This document shows, piece by piece, positions 7,866 to 14,933 of a DNA stretch of 64,000 nt. The stretch spans positions 1 through 64,000 of the forward strand of contig NZ_JANBBE010000020.1 of the NCBI RefSeq assembly GCF_024648825.1. The letters are read 5' to 3'. The translations under genes and the position numbers were made by a program. This DNA comes from Lentzea californiensis (GTDB lineage Bacteria; Actinomycetota; Actinomycetes; Mycobacteriales; Pseudonocardiaceae). The notes under the pieces are model-generated. The model was not told the origin of the DNA. It saw only the letters and a list, made by a program, of their open reading frames with translations, and made no database searches. The first letter of the stretch is position 1; each line of letters begins with the position of its first letter.

Positions 7866-9103
7866 GAGATCACCCGCAACGCACGGCCCACCTTCTCGAA
7901 CGCCTCCAGCGTGCGCTCCAGGTTCTCGGGCGTGTGCGCGCTGTTGAAACTGGTGCGGATGAGGCTCCGTCCGTCGGGTACGGCCGGAGGGATGGCCGGT
8001 GTGGCGAAGACCTTCTCGTCCCACAACCCGCGCCAGAACTGGAAAGCGGTGCTCTCGTCCCCGACCAGCACGGGGATGATCGGGCTGTTGGAGCCGAGCA
8101 GGTCGAAGCCCAGACCCAGGAGGTTCTGGCGCATGAAGTCGACCTTGGACCACATCTGCTCGCGGTGCTCGGGCTCGGAGCGGATGATGCGCAGCGCCGC
8201 GAGACTGGCGGCGATGTTCGGAGCGGGCAGAGCGGTGCTGAAGATGAGCAGCCGTGCGGTGTGCTTGACGTGGTCGATGACGTCGGCCGTGCCCGCCAGG
8301 AACCCGCCGACAGACGCGAACGCCTTCGAGAACGTGCCCGCCACGACGTCGACGTCGTCAGTCAGGTCGAAGTGGACGTGCGACCCTTCGCCGCGCGGCC
8401 CGAGCACGCCGGTCGCGTGCGCGTCGTCGCACACCACCCGCGCGCCGTACCGCTTGGCGACCTCCACGACTTCGGGGATCGCGCCGATGTGGCCGGACAT
8501 CGAGAAGACGCCTTCGGTGTAGACGACGCGTCCGCCCGGCAGGCCTTCGTCCTCTTTGAGAAGCCGCTCGAGATCGCCGGCGTCGTTGTGCTCGAAGCGT
8601 CGCGGGCGGTTCGCCATCAGCCGCGAGCCGTCGATCAGACTCGCGTGGTTCTCACGGTCGAAGTACAGGACGTTGCGGCGTCCGCCCAGCGTCGAGACGG
8701 CCGAGGCGGTCGAGAGGAAGCCGGCGCTGAAGACCAGCGCCGACTCCTTTCCGAGGAAGTCCGCCAGTTCGGCCTCGAGGGTCTCGTGGAGCTCGAGGGT
8801 GCCGGTCAGGAACCGCGATCCCGAACACGACATGCCGAAGTCGTCCACGGCGGCACGCGCGGCATCGCGCACCCGTTCGTCCTGGGTCAGTCCCAGGTAG
8901 TCGTTGGAACCGGTGAGGACGTACTGCTCGCCGTCCACGACCACGGTGCCGCCGCTGTGCCGGCCCATGGCCTTGAAGAACGGGTACAGGCCCAAAGCAC
9001 GTGCCTGGTCTGCGCGACGCGGGGCCCGCAGATCGGCGAAAGCGTCCACAACGGGTTCACGAACGAGGCTCGAGGTGCCTCCGATGATGCCAGTTTCGCC
9101 CAT
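7862..9103 (-). CDS. Alpha-oxoamine synthase, PLP-dependent (413 aa)
   Basis: A fold-type I PLP enzyme that condenses an amino acid with an acyl thioester, releasing CO2 (the family includes serine palmitoyltransferase, BioF, ALA synthase and KBL). Visible features are the glycine-rich entry GSNDYLGL, CSGSRFLTGT, the cofactor Asp/His segment CDDAHATGVLG and the PLP-lysine motif GTFSKAFASVGGF. The substrate cannot be read from motifs; neighbouring P450 and glycosyltransferase genes make a sphingoid-base-like or polyketide-derived aminoketone more plausible than biotin synthesis. The ATG is preceded by AGGAG. It heads a three-gene operon and carries the shared 64-bp element upstream. Confidence 0.87.
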   Translation of the reverse strand: MGETGIIGGTSSLVREPVVDAFADLRAPRRADQARALGLYPFFKAMGRHSGGTVVVDGEQYVLTGSNDYLGLTQDERVRDAARAAVDDFGMSCSGSRFLTGTLELHETLEAELADFLGKESALVFSAGFLSTASAVSTLGGRRNVLYFDRENHASLIDGSRLMANRPRRFEHNDAGDLERLLKEDEGLPGGRVVYTEGVFSMSGHIGAIPEVVEVAKRYGARVVCDDAHATGVLGPRGEGSHVHFDLTDDVDVVAGTFSKAFASVGGFLAGTADVIDHVKHTARLLIFSTALPAPNIAASLAALRIIRSEPEHREQMWSKVDFMRQNLLGLGFDLLGSNSPIIPVLVGDESTAFQFWRGLWDEKVFATPAIPPAVPDGRSLIRTSFNSAHTPENLERTLEAFEKVGRALRVIS

Positions 9104-9144
9104 GGCCGAACACTCCTGGTTCGTTGCTCCGCTGGAATTCCCGC

Positions 9145-9208
9145 ACGACTGATGAAACAGACGCTATTGCACGAAGCACCACTGACCGCCCATCACTCAG
9201 TAATCGCA
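9145..9208 (-). promoter_or_regulatory. 64-bp shared upstream element, copy 1
   Basis: Read on the minus strand this segment aligns without gaps to 43496-43559 on the plus strand, with about 47 of 64 positions identical. Fully conserved blocks at identical spacing are TGCGATTAC, TGGGCGG, TGCAATA and AGTCGT. It ends about 41 bases before the oxoamine synthase ATG. Conservation in otherwise unrelated non-coding DNA points to a common regulator or promoter class. Confidence 0.65.
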
Positions 9209-9373
9209 TAGCCGAGAACAGCCTCTTCTCGGCCGCATGAGTCGCAGATAGTTGGGAGATCTTCCTCAAGCAGGCGCGGGTCTGCGTTGCCCATTGCCAG
9301 AAATGGCACACGCGTGCTTTCGAAAATTCGTGGTCGGATCTACTCGGTGCGTTTCCACGGTTCACAGCACAAA

Positions 9374-9398
9374 GCGCCGGCCCATGTCGGTCCGGCGC
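9374..9398 (-). terminator. Probable terminator of the GH44 gene
   Basis: GCGCCGG (9374-9380) and CCGGCGC (9392-9398) form a GC-rich stem. On the minus strand it is followed directly by TTTGTG, about 20 bases after the GH44 stop codon. Confidence 0.5.
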
Positions 9399-9415
9399 CT
9401 CGTGCTCGGGTCTGC

Positions 9416-11353
9416 TCAGCTGGGGGTGCAGGTCAACGTCGGCGTCGCCGCTCTGCCGGTGGCCTGGAACCCGAAGGTCCTGCTGCCGCCCGCATCGATC
9501 GAGCCGTTCCACCCGGCGTCCGCCGCGACCACGCGGGTGGCGTCCTGCTCCAGGGCGGTGTTCCACGAGTTGGTGACCTGCTGGCCGGCCGGCCACGTCC
9601 AGCTGACCCGCCACCCGGTCGTCGCCGTGCGGCGTTCGTTGGTGACCGTCACCGTCGCGACGTGCGCCGTGCCCCAGTCGCCGTTGACGTGCAGGGTCGC
9701 CGAGCACCCGGCCGGCGGCAGGACCAGCAGCGTGATGGAGTTCGCCGGGTACGTGGCGTCGACGCGGCCGTCGCTCACCGGAAGGTCGCCGCGCGTGATG
9801 GTGCTCAGGTCGGCCGGGCTGTAGGTGAACCGCTGCGCCGCACCGGTGCCGTCGAACCCGGCCACCGACAGCGGCGAGGTCAGGTCGTCGCCGGTCTTGT
9901 TGACGACCATGACGGTCACCGCGCTGTCGGACGAGCGCTGCGCCGCGTACACCGCCAGCCGGTCCTGGTCGGCGGAGGCCGCCGACACGCTCACGTCGCC
10001 GAACCGGCTGCCCGCGCCGTCGTAGTTCCGGTACATCCGGAACGCGAACGCACCCGGATCGGCCGGCTTGGGCTCACCCCACATCGTGGCGAGGTCGAGG
10101 CCTTCACGTCCGAAGATGCCCAGGACGTCGGCCTGTGCCAGCGCGCCGTTGATGTCGTCCAGCGCGCCCCAGTTGTACTCGGTGACGGCGGTCTTGGTGC
10201 CGGGGTTGTACTGGGCGATCCACGACTTCATCGTGCGGATGAACTGCAGCGGCGGCGCGTTGACCCCGCCGGGTCCGATCCAGGACTCCTCCACGTACGT
10301 CGGATCCCACAGCGACCGGGTCGACCGCAGCCGCAAAGCGTTGGTCGCGGGATCCTTGCCACCGCTGATCTGCGGGTAGAAGTGCTGGTCGAAGTAGTCG
10401 AGGTAGCGCGTGCCCCCGTGGGCGTCGCTGAAGTCCTTCATGTTCTTCAGGTACCACTGGGAGAGGTTGAGCCCGCCGTGCGCGGCCGAGTCGGCGCCCG
10501 GCCCGCAGCCGTCCAGCCCGGACGCGACCCACTCGCAGTACCCCCAGCCGGACGGGCCGAGGACCTGGGCGCTCGGGTCCGCGGCCTTGATCGCCGCGGC
10601 GGTCGCCGTGCCCTTGCCGCCCAGTTCGTCGTACGTGACCAGCTCGGGATGCACGTCGCGATGAGTGTGGGCCCACAGCACGGGCTCGTTGTCGAGCTCG
10701 TAGATCGGTACGCCACCCCGCGCCGCCGTCCCGAACCTGTCCACCAGGTGCGACACCATCTCGCCGGCGAACGCCGCGTCCGCCCTCACCGAGGTGTCCT
10801 CCGGCACGCCGGCGAGGTTCTTGCCGTCGAGCTGACCGTTGCCGCAGTGGGGGTCCCACTCGTCGAAGCTGTCCTGCTCCGGGAACCGCGAGGCCGGGAA
10901 CCCGCAGTGGAACGGATGTGACGACGGTGAGTCCTTGGCCACCCAGCCGGACATGGGCACGGTGACGACCGGCTTGATGCCGCGGTCGAGGTTCGACCCG
11001 ACCATCCACTCGAGGGTGTGCTGCTCGTCGGCGACGATGTTCTCGAAGAACCAGTCGCTGCCGGTGTTGTACGTGCGGTTCTTGAAGTTGTAGCGGCTCG
11101 ACGCGTTGCCGCCCCAGCGCGCCACCGACTGGCCGATCTCGGCGTTGAACGCCGGATCGCCGCCGTTCAGGCCGTAGATGTCGGGACTGATCGCATGCCG
11201 GGAGGCGGACACGTCCACCGACAGCGCGGGCCCGGCGGTGACCGCCGCGGCACTCGTGGCCGTCTGGACGGTGAACGTCGCCGCGACCAGGGACGCCGCC
11301 GCACCCGCGGCAACGATCGATCGCGGTTTCCGCAATCGCCGATCAGCTACCAC
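9416..11353 (-). CDS. Secreted GH44 endoglucanase with C-terminal CBM2 (about 645 aa)
   Basis: An extracellular beta-1,4-glucanase or mannanase of family 44. After a Tat/Sec-like signal (basic RRLRKPRS followed by an Ala-rich hydrophobic stretch) comes the barrel, with the acid/base motif YELDNEPVLW and the nucleophile motif AVTEYNWGALDD. A beta domain and a C-terminal CBM2 (about the last 100 residues, starting near CSATLHVNGDWG, rich in W) follow. The frame is open to 11380, but GTG at 11353 has GGGGAGG just upstream, so it is preferred. It would degrade cellulose or xyloglucan-type polymers outside the cell. Confidence 0.9.
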   Translation of the reverse strand: MVADRRLRKPRSIVAAGAAASLVAATFTVQTATSAAAVTAGPALSVDVSASRHAISPDIYGLNGGDPAFNAEIGQSVARWGGNASSRYNFKNRTYNTGSDWFFENIVADEQHTLEWMVGSNLDRGIKPVVTVPMSGWVAKDSPSSHPFHCGFPASRFPEQDSFDEWDPHCGNGQLDGKNLAGVPEDTSVRADAAFAGEMVSHLVDRFGTAARGGVPIYELDNEPVLWAHTHRDVHPELVTYDELGGKGTATAAAIKAADPSAQVLGPSGWGYCEWVASGLDGCGPGADSAAHGGLNLSQWYLKNMKDFSDAHGGTRYLDYFDQHFYPQISGGKDPATNALRLRSTRSLWDPTYVEESWIGPGGVNAPPLQFIRTMKSWIAQYNPGTKTAVTEYNWGALDDINGALAQADVLGIFGREGLDLATMWGEPKPADPGAFAFRMYRNYDGAGSRFGDVSVSAASADQDRLAVYAAQRSSDSAVTVMVVNKTGDDLTSPLSVAGFDGTGAAQRFTYSPADLSTITRGDLPVSDGRVDATYPANSITLLVLPPAGCSATLHVNGDWGTAHVATVTVTNERRTATTGWRVSWTWPAGQQVTNSWNTALEQDATRVVAADAGWNGSIDAGGSRTFGFQATGRAATPTLTCTPS

Positions 11354-11436
11354 GAGGGCCTCCCCAGATCCAGCGATCACATTTGTTCACCGCTGACACT
11401 GGCGAGAGGGTCGACACGAGTCAAGCCGTGCCGGCA

Positions 11437-11460
11437 TGTTCGATCAATTCGACTCGAACA
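11437..11460. promoter_or_regulatory. Inverted repeat upstream of the GH44 gene
   Basis: TGTTCGA (11437-11443) and TCGAACA (11454-11460) form a 7-bp inverted repeat about 85 bases upstream of the GH44 start. It does not match the CebR-type cellulose operator that I know. It may be a regulator site, but this is weakly supported. Confidence 0.3.
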
Positions 11461-11565
11461 ATCGAAACGCTCATCGAGAAGTGGCGTTCACCCGTTTCAA
11501 GGAGCTTCGGTGAATCGGCACTGATTCCAAGCCGCCTCGCACGACAGGGCGCGTTCACCCCCACC

Positions 11566-12495
11566 TCAGAGATCCAGCACCAGGCGGGGTGAACAGGACC
11601 GGGACACGCAGATCATCATCGCGTCGCCCACCGCCCGTTCCTGGTCGGTGAGCACGGAGTCGCGGTGATCGGGCGTCCCGGCGAGCACGGTCGTCTCGCA
11701 GGTGCCGCAGGTGCCTTCCTGACAGGACGACAGCACGGCCACACCCGCTCGTTCGACGACCTCGAGGACGGACTGCCCGGCCGGCACCCGCAGCACCGCA
11801 CCGGTCTGCGACAGCTCGATCTCGAAGTCGTGCCGAGACTCCTGTGTCGCAACGGTCCTCGGCGTGAACCGTTCGATGTGGAGTGCGCCTTCCCGCCAGT
11901 CCGCACAATGCTGCTCGACGGCGGTCAGCAGGCCTTCCGGACCGCAGCAGTACACGGCGGTGTCCTCGTCCGGCTCGCCGAGCACCGACACCAGGTCCAA
12001 CAGGCCGTGCTCGTCCTCTGGGCGGATCTCGACCTGGCCGAGGTGCTCGAGCTCGTCGCGGAACGCCATGGAGGACCGCGTTCTGCCACCGTAGAGCAAC
12101 CGCCAGTCGTGACCTGCCTTCTCGGCCTCGGCGATCATCGGCAGGATCGGGGTGATGCCGATGCCGCCGGCGATGAACAGGTAGCGCTTCGCCTCGACGA
12201 GCTCGAAGTGGTTGCGCGGCCCTCGCACCTCGATTTGCTGGCCCACGGCGAGAACGTCATGCGCATGCCGTGAGCCGCCGCGCCCGTCTGGTTCACGAAG
12301 GACAGCGACCTGCATGATCGAGGTGTCGTCCGGGTGGCCGCACAGCGAGTACTGGCGCACCAGGCCCTCGGCGAGTACGAGGTCGACGTGGGCGCCCGGC
12401 GTCCAGCCTGGCAGCGGGTCGCCGTCCGGATGCCGCAGCGTCAGGAGCACCACACCGTCGGCGACCGGTTCCTTGTTGTCCAGCAGGAGCTTCAT
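11566..12495 (-). CDS. PDR/VanB-type oxidoreductase, FAD/FMN plus plant-type 2Fe-2S (309 aa)
   Basis: This electron-transfer component passes electrons from NAD(P)H to the Rieske oxygenase encoded upstream. The flavin barrel shows RQYSLCG, the nucleotide site shows AGGIGITPILPM, the NAD-binding end shows CCGPEGLL, and the C-terminal plant-type ferredoxin has the cluster motif CQEGTCGTC with a later Cys (MMICVSRS). The order flavin, NAD, 2Fe-2S is that of phthalate dioxygenase reductase and VanB. The ATG overlaps the stop of the 52-aa gene (ATGA), so translation is coupled. Confidence 0.92.
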   Translation of the reverse strand: MKLLLDNKEPVADGVVLLTLRHPDGDPLPGWTPGAHVDLVLAEGLVRQYSLCGHPDDTSIMQVAVLREPDGRGGSRHAHDVLAVGQQIEVRGPRNHFELVEAKRYLFIAGGIGITPILPMIAEAEKAGHDWRLLYGGRTRSSMAFRDELEHLGQVEIRPEDEHGLLDLVSVLGEPDEDTAVYCCGPEGLLTAVEQHCADWREGALHIERFTPRTVATQESRHDFEIELSQTGAVLRVPAGQSVLEVVERAGVAVLSSCQEGTCGTCETTVLAGTPDHRDSVLTDQERAVGDAMMICVSRSCSPRLVLDL

Positions 12496-12650
12496 GACGT
12501 GTGCCCGTTGGGATGGTCGAGCAGCCACGCCCACAGCTCGACGGGGTCTTCGAACTCGCGCTCGGCGGAGCAATGGCACACCGCGCGGAGCCGGTCCGTG
12601 CCCAGCACCCAGTGGACGCGGAACACGCGGTCGCCGGTGAGCGCGTTCAT
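12492..12650 (-). CDS. 52-aa conserved-position small protein in the oxygenase operon
   Basis: A short frame starting with ATG 12650 and ending at TGA 12492-12494 is locked into the operon by ATGA overlaps at both ends: its start overlaps the Rieske stop and its stop overlaps the reductase start. The product reads MNALTGDRVFRVHWVLGTDR and then has a CHC motif, an acidic EREFEDP segment and WAWLLDHPNGH. It is too short for an enzyme. A role as an accessory or assembly factor of the oxygenase is inference from position only; I do not recognise the family. Confidence 0.7.
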   Translation of the reverse strand: MNALTGDRVFRVHWVLGTDRLRAVCHCSAEREFEDPVELWAWLLDHPNGHTS

Positions 12651-13681
12651 GCCTTCTCACACAGGCGCTTGAGCATCCGCCGTGCGGCGAGCCCACCGGT
12701 GTCGATGTTGATCGACAGCTCCTGGTAGCCGTCCGGCTCCTTCGCGATGACCTGCTCCAGCACGTTCAACGCCACGACGTCCTGCATGACGACGGTGCGG
12801 TTGTTCTCGGCGAGGAACGCGGAGACCTCCTCGTCCTCGAGTGCGAAATCCCTTGCCACGCACCAGAAGTCGTGCGTCGAGGACTCGGTCTCCGGCGTGA
12901 TCGCGTACACGACCTCGACGTGGAACGCGTCCGGGTCCGTGCCGTCCGCGTTGGGCACGGAGCCGACCGGCGCGATGCGACTGTGCAGTTTGTACAGGCA
13001 CGGTGGCGTGTACTCGATGTCCTGCCACCGCGCGATCCTGCCCTCCAGGCCGGTGGACTTGGCGTAGAACGGCGGGCATTCCGCATCGTCCATGTGCCGC
13101 GACACGTAGACGATGCCGGCGTCCTCGTCGACCTCGGTCGTGACCGGGGTGGAGGCGACCTCCGGTGTGCCGATGTAGCCGCCGTGCAGGTAGGTCTCGT
13201 GCGAGAGGTCCAGCAGGTTGTCGACGAGCAGCTCGTACCGGGCGTTCAACGGTTCCATGCCGGCGACGGTCGTGTAGTCCGGCGAGACGAGCCACGGCGC
13301 GCGCGGGATCCGCGACGCGTCGGCGTTCGCCGGGTCGCCGATGAAGACCCACACGAACGAGTCCTGCTCGACGACGGGATAGGGCAGAAGCCGTGCGGTG
13401 CGCGGAATGCGGGTCTGGCCGGGCACGGCGACGCACCTGCCGCCCGCGTCGTAGGTGAAGCCGTGGTACCCGCAGACGACCTGGTCGTCGACGAGCCGGG
13501 AGGGCTTCTGCGACAACGGGAAACGGCGGTGCACACAGCGGTCCGGCATGGCCGTCACCGCGCCGTCGCGAGTGCGCCAGAACAGGATCGGCTCGCCGCA
13601 GATGGTGCGGGTGAACAGGTCGTGCTCGATCTCGGAACCGTAAGCCGCGACGTACCACTGGTCGCGCGGGAAGCCGGTCAT
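12647..13681 (-). CDS. Rieske aromatic oxygenase, VanA-like (344 aa)
   Basis: The terminal oxygenase of a two-component system hydroxylating or O-demethylating an aromatic compound. The Rieske cluster motif is CVHRRFPLS with CGYHGFTYD, about 18 residues apart. The mononuclear iron site is DNLLDLSHETYLHGG, which gives the Asp/His/His facial triad with a distal Asp. The protein most resembles vanillate O-demethylase and related demethylases (family knowledge). It heads the operon with the 52-aa protein and the reductase. An IclR gene upstream suggests substrate-dependent control. Confidence 0.92.
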   Translation of the reverse strand: MTGFPRDQWYVAAYGSEIEHDLFTRTICGEPILFWRTRDGAVTAMPDRCVHRRFPLSQKPSRLVDDQVVCGYHGFTYDAGGRCVAVPGQTRIPRTARLLPYPVVEQDSFVWVFIGDPANADASRIPRAPWLVSPDYTTVAGMEPLNARYELLVDNLLDLSHETYLHGGYIGTPEVASTPVTTEVDEDAGIVYVSRHMDDAECPPFYAKSTGLEGRIARWQDIEYTPPCLYKLHSRIAPVGSVPNADGTDPDAFHVEVVYAITPETESSTHDFWCVARDFALEDEEVSAFLAENNRTVVMQDVVALNVLEQVIAKEPDGYQELSINIDTGGLAARRMLKRLCEKA

Positions 13682-13770
13682 CGACGCTCCTCATCCGTGG
13701 TGGGAGACCACAGAGTGGCGGAGGCCACAGCCCGTGCCGTAGAGCACTTTCCGGAAAATGGAAGTCGATC

Positions 13771-14538
13771 CTAATTCGACAGTGCGCGGGAGATCGCCTG
13801 GGCGCTGGTGCGCACTAGCCGTGCCAGCGCCCGCGGAGTGGTGCTTCCGTGCCGCACGACCAGCGACACCGCGGCGACGACCTCGCCCTGCCGGTCGCGG
13901 ATCGGCGCGCCGACCGACAGGGCGTCCATCGTCACCTGGCGGTCGCTGATCGAAAAGCCGTTCGACCGGACGTCGGCGAGCATCCGGCGCAACCGCGCCG
14001 GATCGGTGACGGTCTTGGCGGTGTACCGGGCGACCGGTGCGTTGAGCACTTCCTCCTGCACCTCGACGGGGGCGTGCGCGAGCAGGACCAGGCCGACACC
14101 GGTGACGGTGAGCGCGAACCGGTCGCCGACGCGGGTGAGCACCGGCACCGCGTCGGAACTCGCGATCCGTTCGACGAAGACGACCTCCGTGCCCTCCCTG
14201 ACGGCGAGCTGCACGTTCTCCCTGGTGATCCGGGAGAGGTCCTCGAGGAACGGCAACGCGGCCTCGCGCAGCCCGGGACCACGTGGCGCGAGCGAGCCGA
14301 GTTCCCACAGCCGCAGCCCGATCCGGTACAGCCCGTCCGCGCCTCGTTCGACGGCGCCCCACGCGCAGAGCTCCTGCATCAGCCGATGCGTGGTCGACAA
14401 CGGCATGCCCGCACGCCGGGCGAGATCGCTCAACGTCAGCTCGCGGCGCTCGGCGTCGAACGCGTCGAGGAGCCGCAACGCACGGCCGATCACCGGCCCG
14501 GTGGGGCCCGCGGGCCTGCCTCTTCTCGACGCGCTCAT
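13771..14538 (-). CDS. IclR family transcriptional regulator (255 aa)
   Basis: The N-terminal winged helix (about residues 18-75) contains ELTLSDLARRAGMPLSTTHRLM. The C-terminal effector domain contains SISDRQVTMDALSVGAPIRDRQGEVVAAVSLV, the usual IclR ligand pocket. It lies upstream of and in the same direction as the Rieske operon with an 89-base gap. IclR proteins often control aromatic catabolism, so regulation of this oxygenase operon is a reasonable inference. Confidence 0.9.
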   Translation of the reverse strand: MSASRRGRPAGPTGPVIGRALRLLDAFDAERRELTLSDLARRAGMPLSTTHRLMQELCAWGAVERGADGLYRIGLRLWELGSLAPRGPGLREAALPFLEDLSRITRENVQLAVREGTEVVFVERIASSDAVPVLTRVGDRFALTVTGVGLVLLAHAPVEVQEEVLNAPVARYTAKTVTDPARLRRMLADVRSNGFSISDRQVTMDALSVGAPIRDRQGEVVAAVSLVVRHGSTTPRALARLVRTSAQAISRALSN

Positions 14539-14933
14539 CCCCCCATCTTCCCCGGCACCACCCGGTGACCACTACTTCCGGTCGCACATGCACGTCACGA
14601 CCACCAGACCGTGCTGTACGGGCAGGAGGCGTTCAGGTCCACTTCGGACAGGCTGCTGCAGGGTTCGCACCGAACGCTGCGGCGACCAGAAAGGTGTCGC
14701 GCTGGAGACGCGAGCGCGCGGCAAGATGTGCCTTCGGTCGAGAAGATGGTCGTGGCACTGCGCCGCGGTATTAGCGGTCAAATCAATGCCAACTCGAGCA
14801 CGATGGCCGAATGAACGCATACCTTGCGCCACTTGGAATGCATTTCCGCTCTTTTGGGTTCTGCCGAACGAGCCGTCGTCCTGCGTACGGTGTCGGTACG
14901 CCGCGCGGTTCGGCGAGAGCGAGGTGATGGTTC
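14539..14933. other. Divergent intergenic region, no gene recognised
   Basis: 395 bases between the divergent IclR gene and the VMAP gene, so it should hold both promoters. The part from about 14770 to 14870 is less GC-rich. No confident boxes, repeats or small genes were found. An ATG at 14927 opens a different, shadow frame. Confidence 0.4.

Larger units (their letters stand above)
9104..9415. other. Intergenic region with oxoamine synthase promoter
   Basis: 312 bases containing the promoter of the oxoamine synthase operon, including the 64-bp shared element (9145-9208), an 8-bp hairpin (GCCGAGAA 9211-9218 with TTCTCGGC 9226-9233) and the terminator of the GH44 gene (9374-9398). No small coding sequence was convincing. 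Confidence 0.5.

Noticed and set aside
6003-8522. 839-codon plus-strand frame opposite the glycosyltransferase and P450 genes
   Set aside because: The minus strand has clear GT1 and P450 motifs; the plus frame has Arg/His/Gln-rich composition and no family features.
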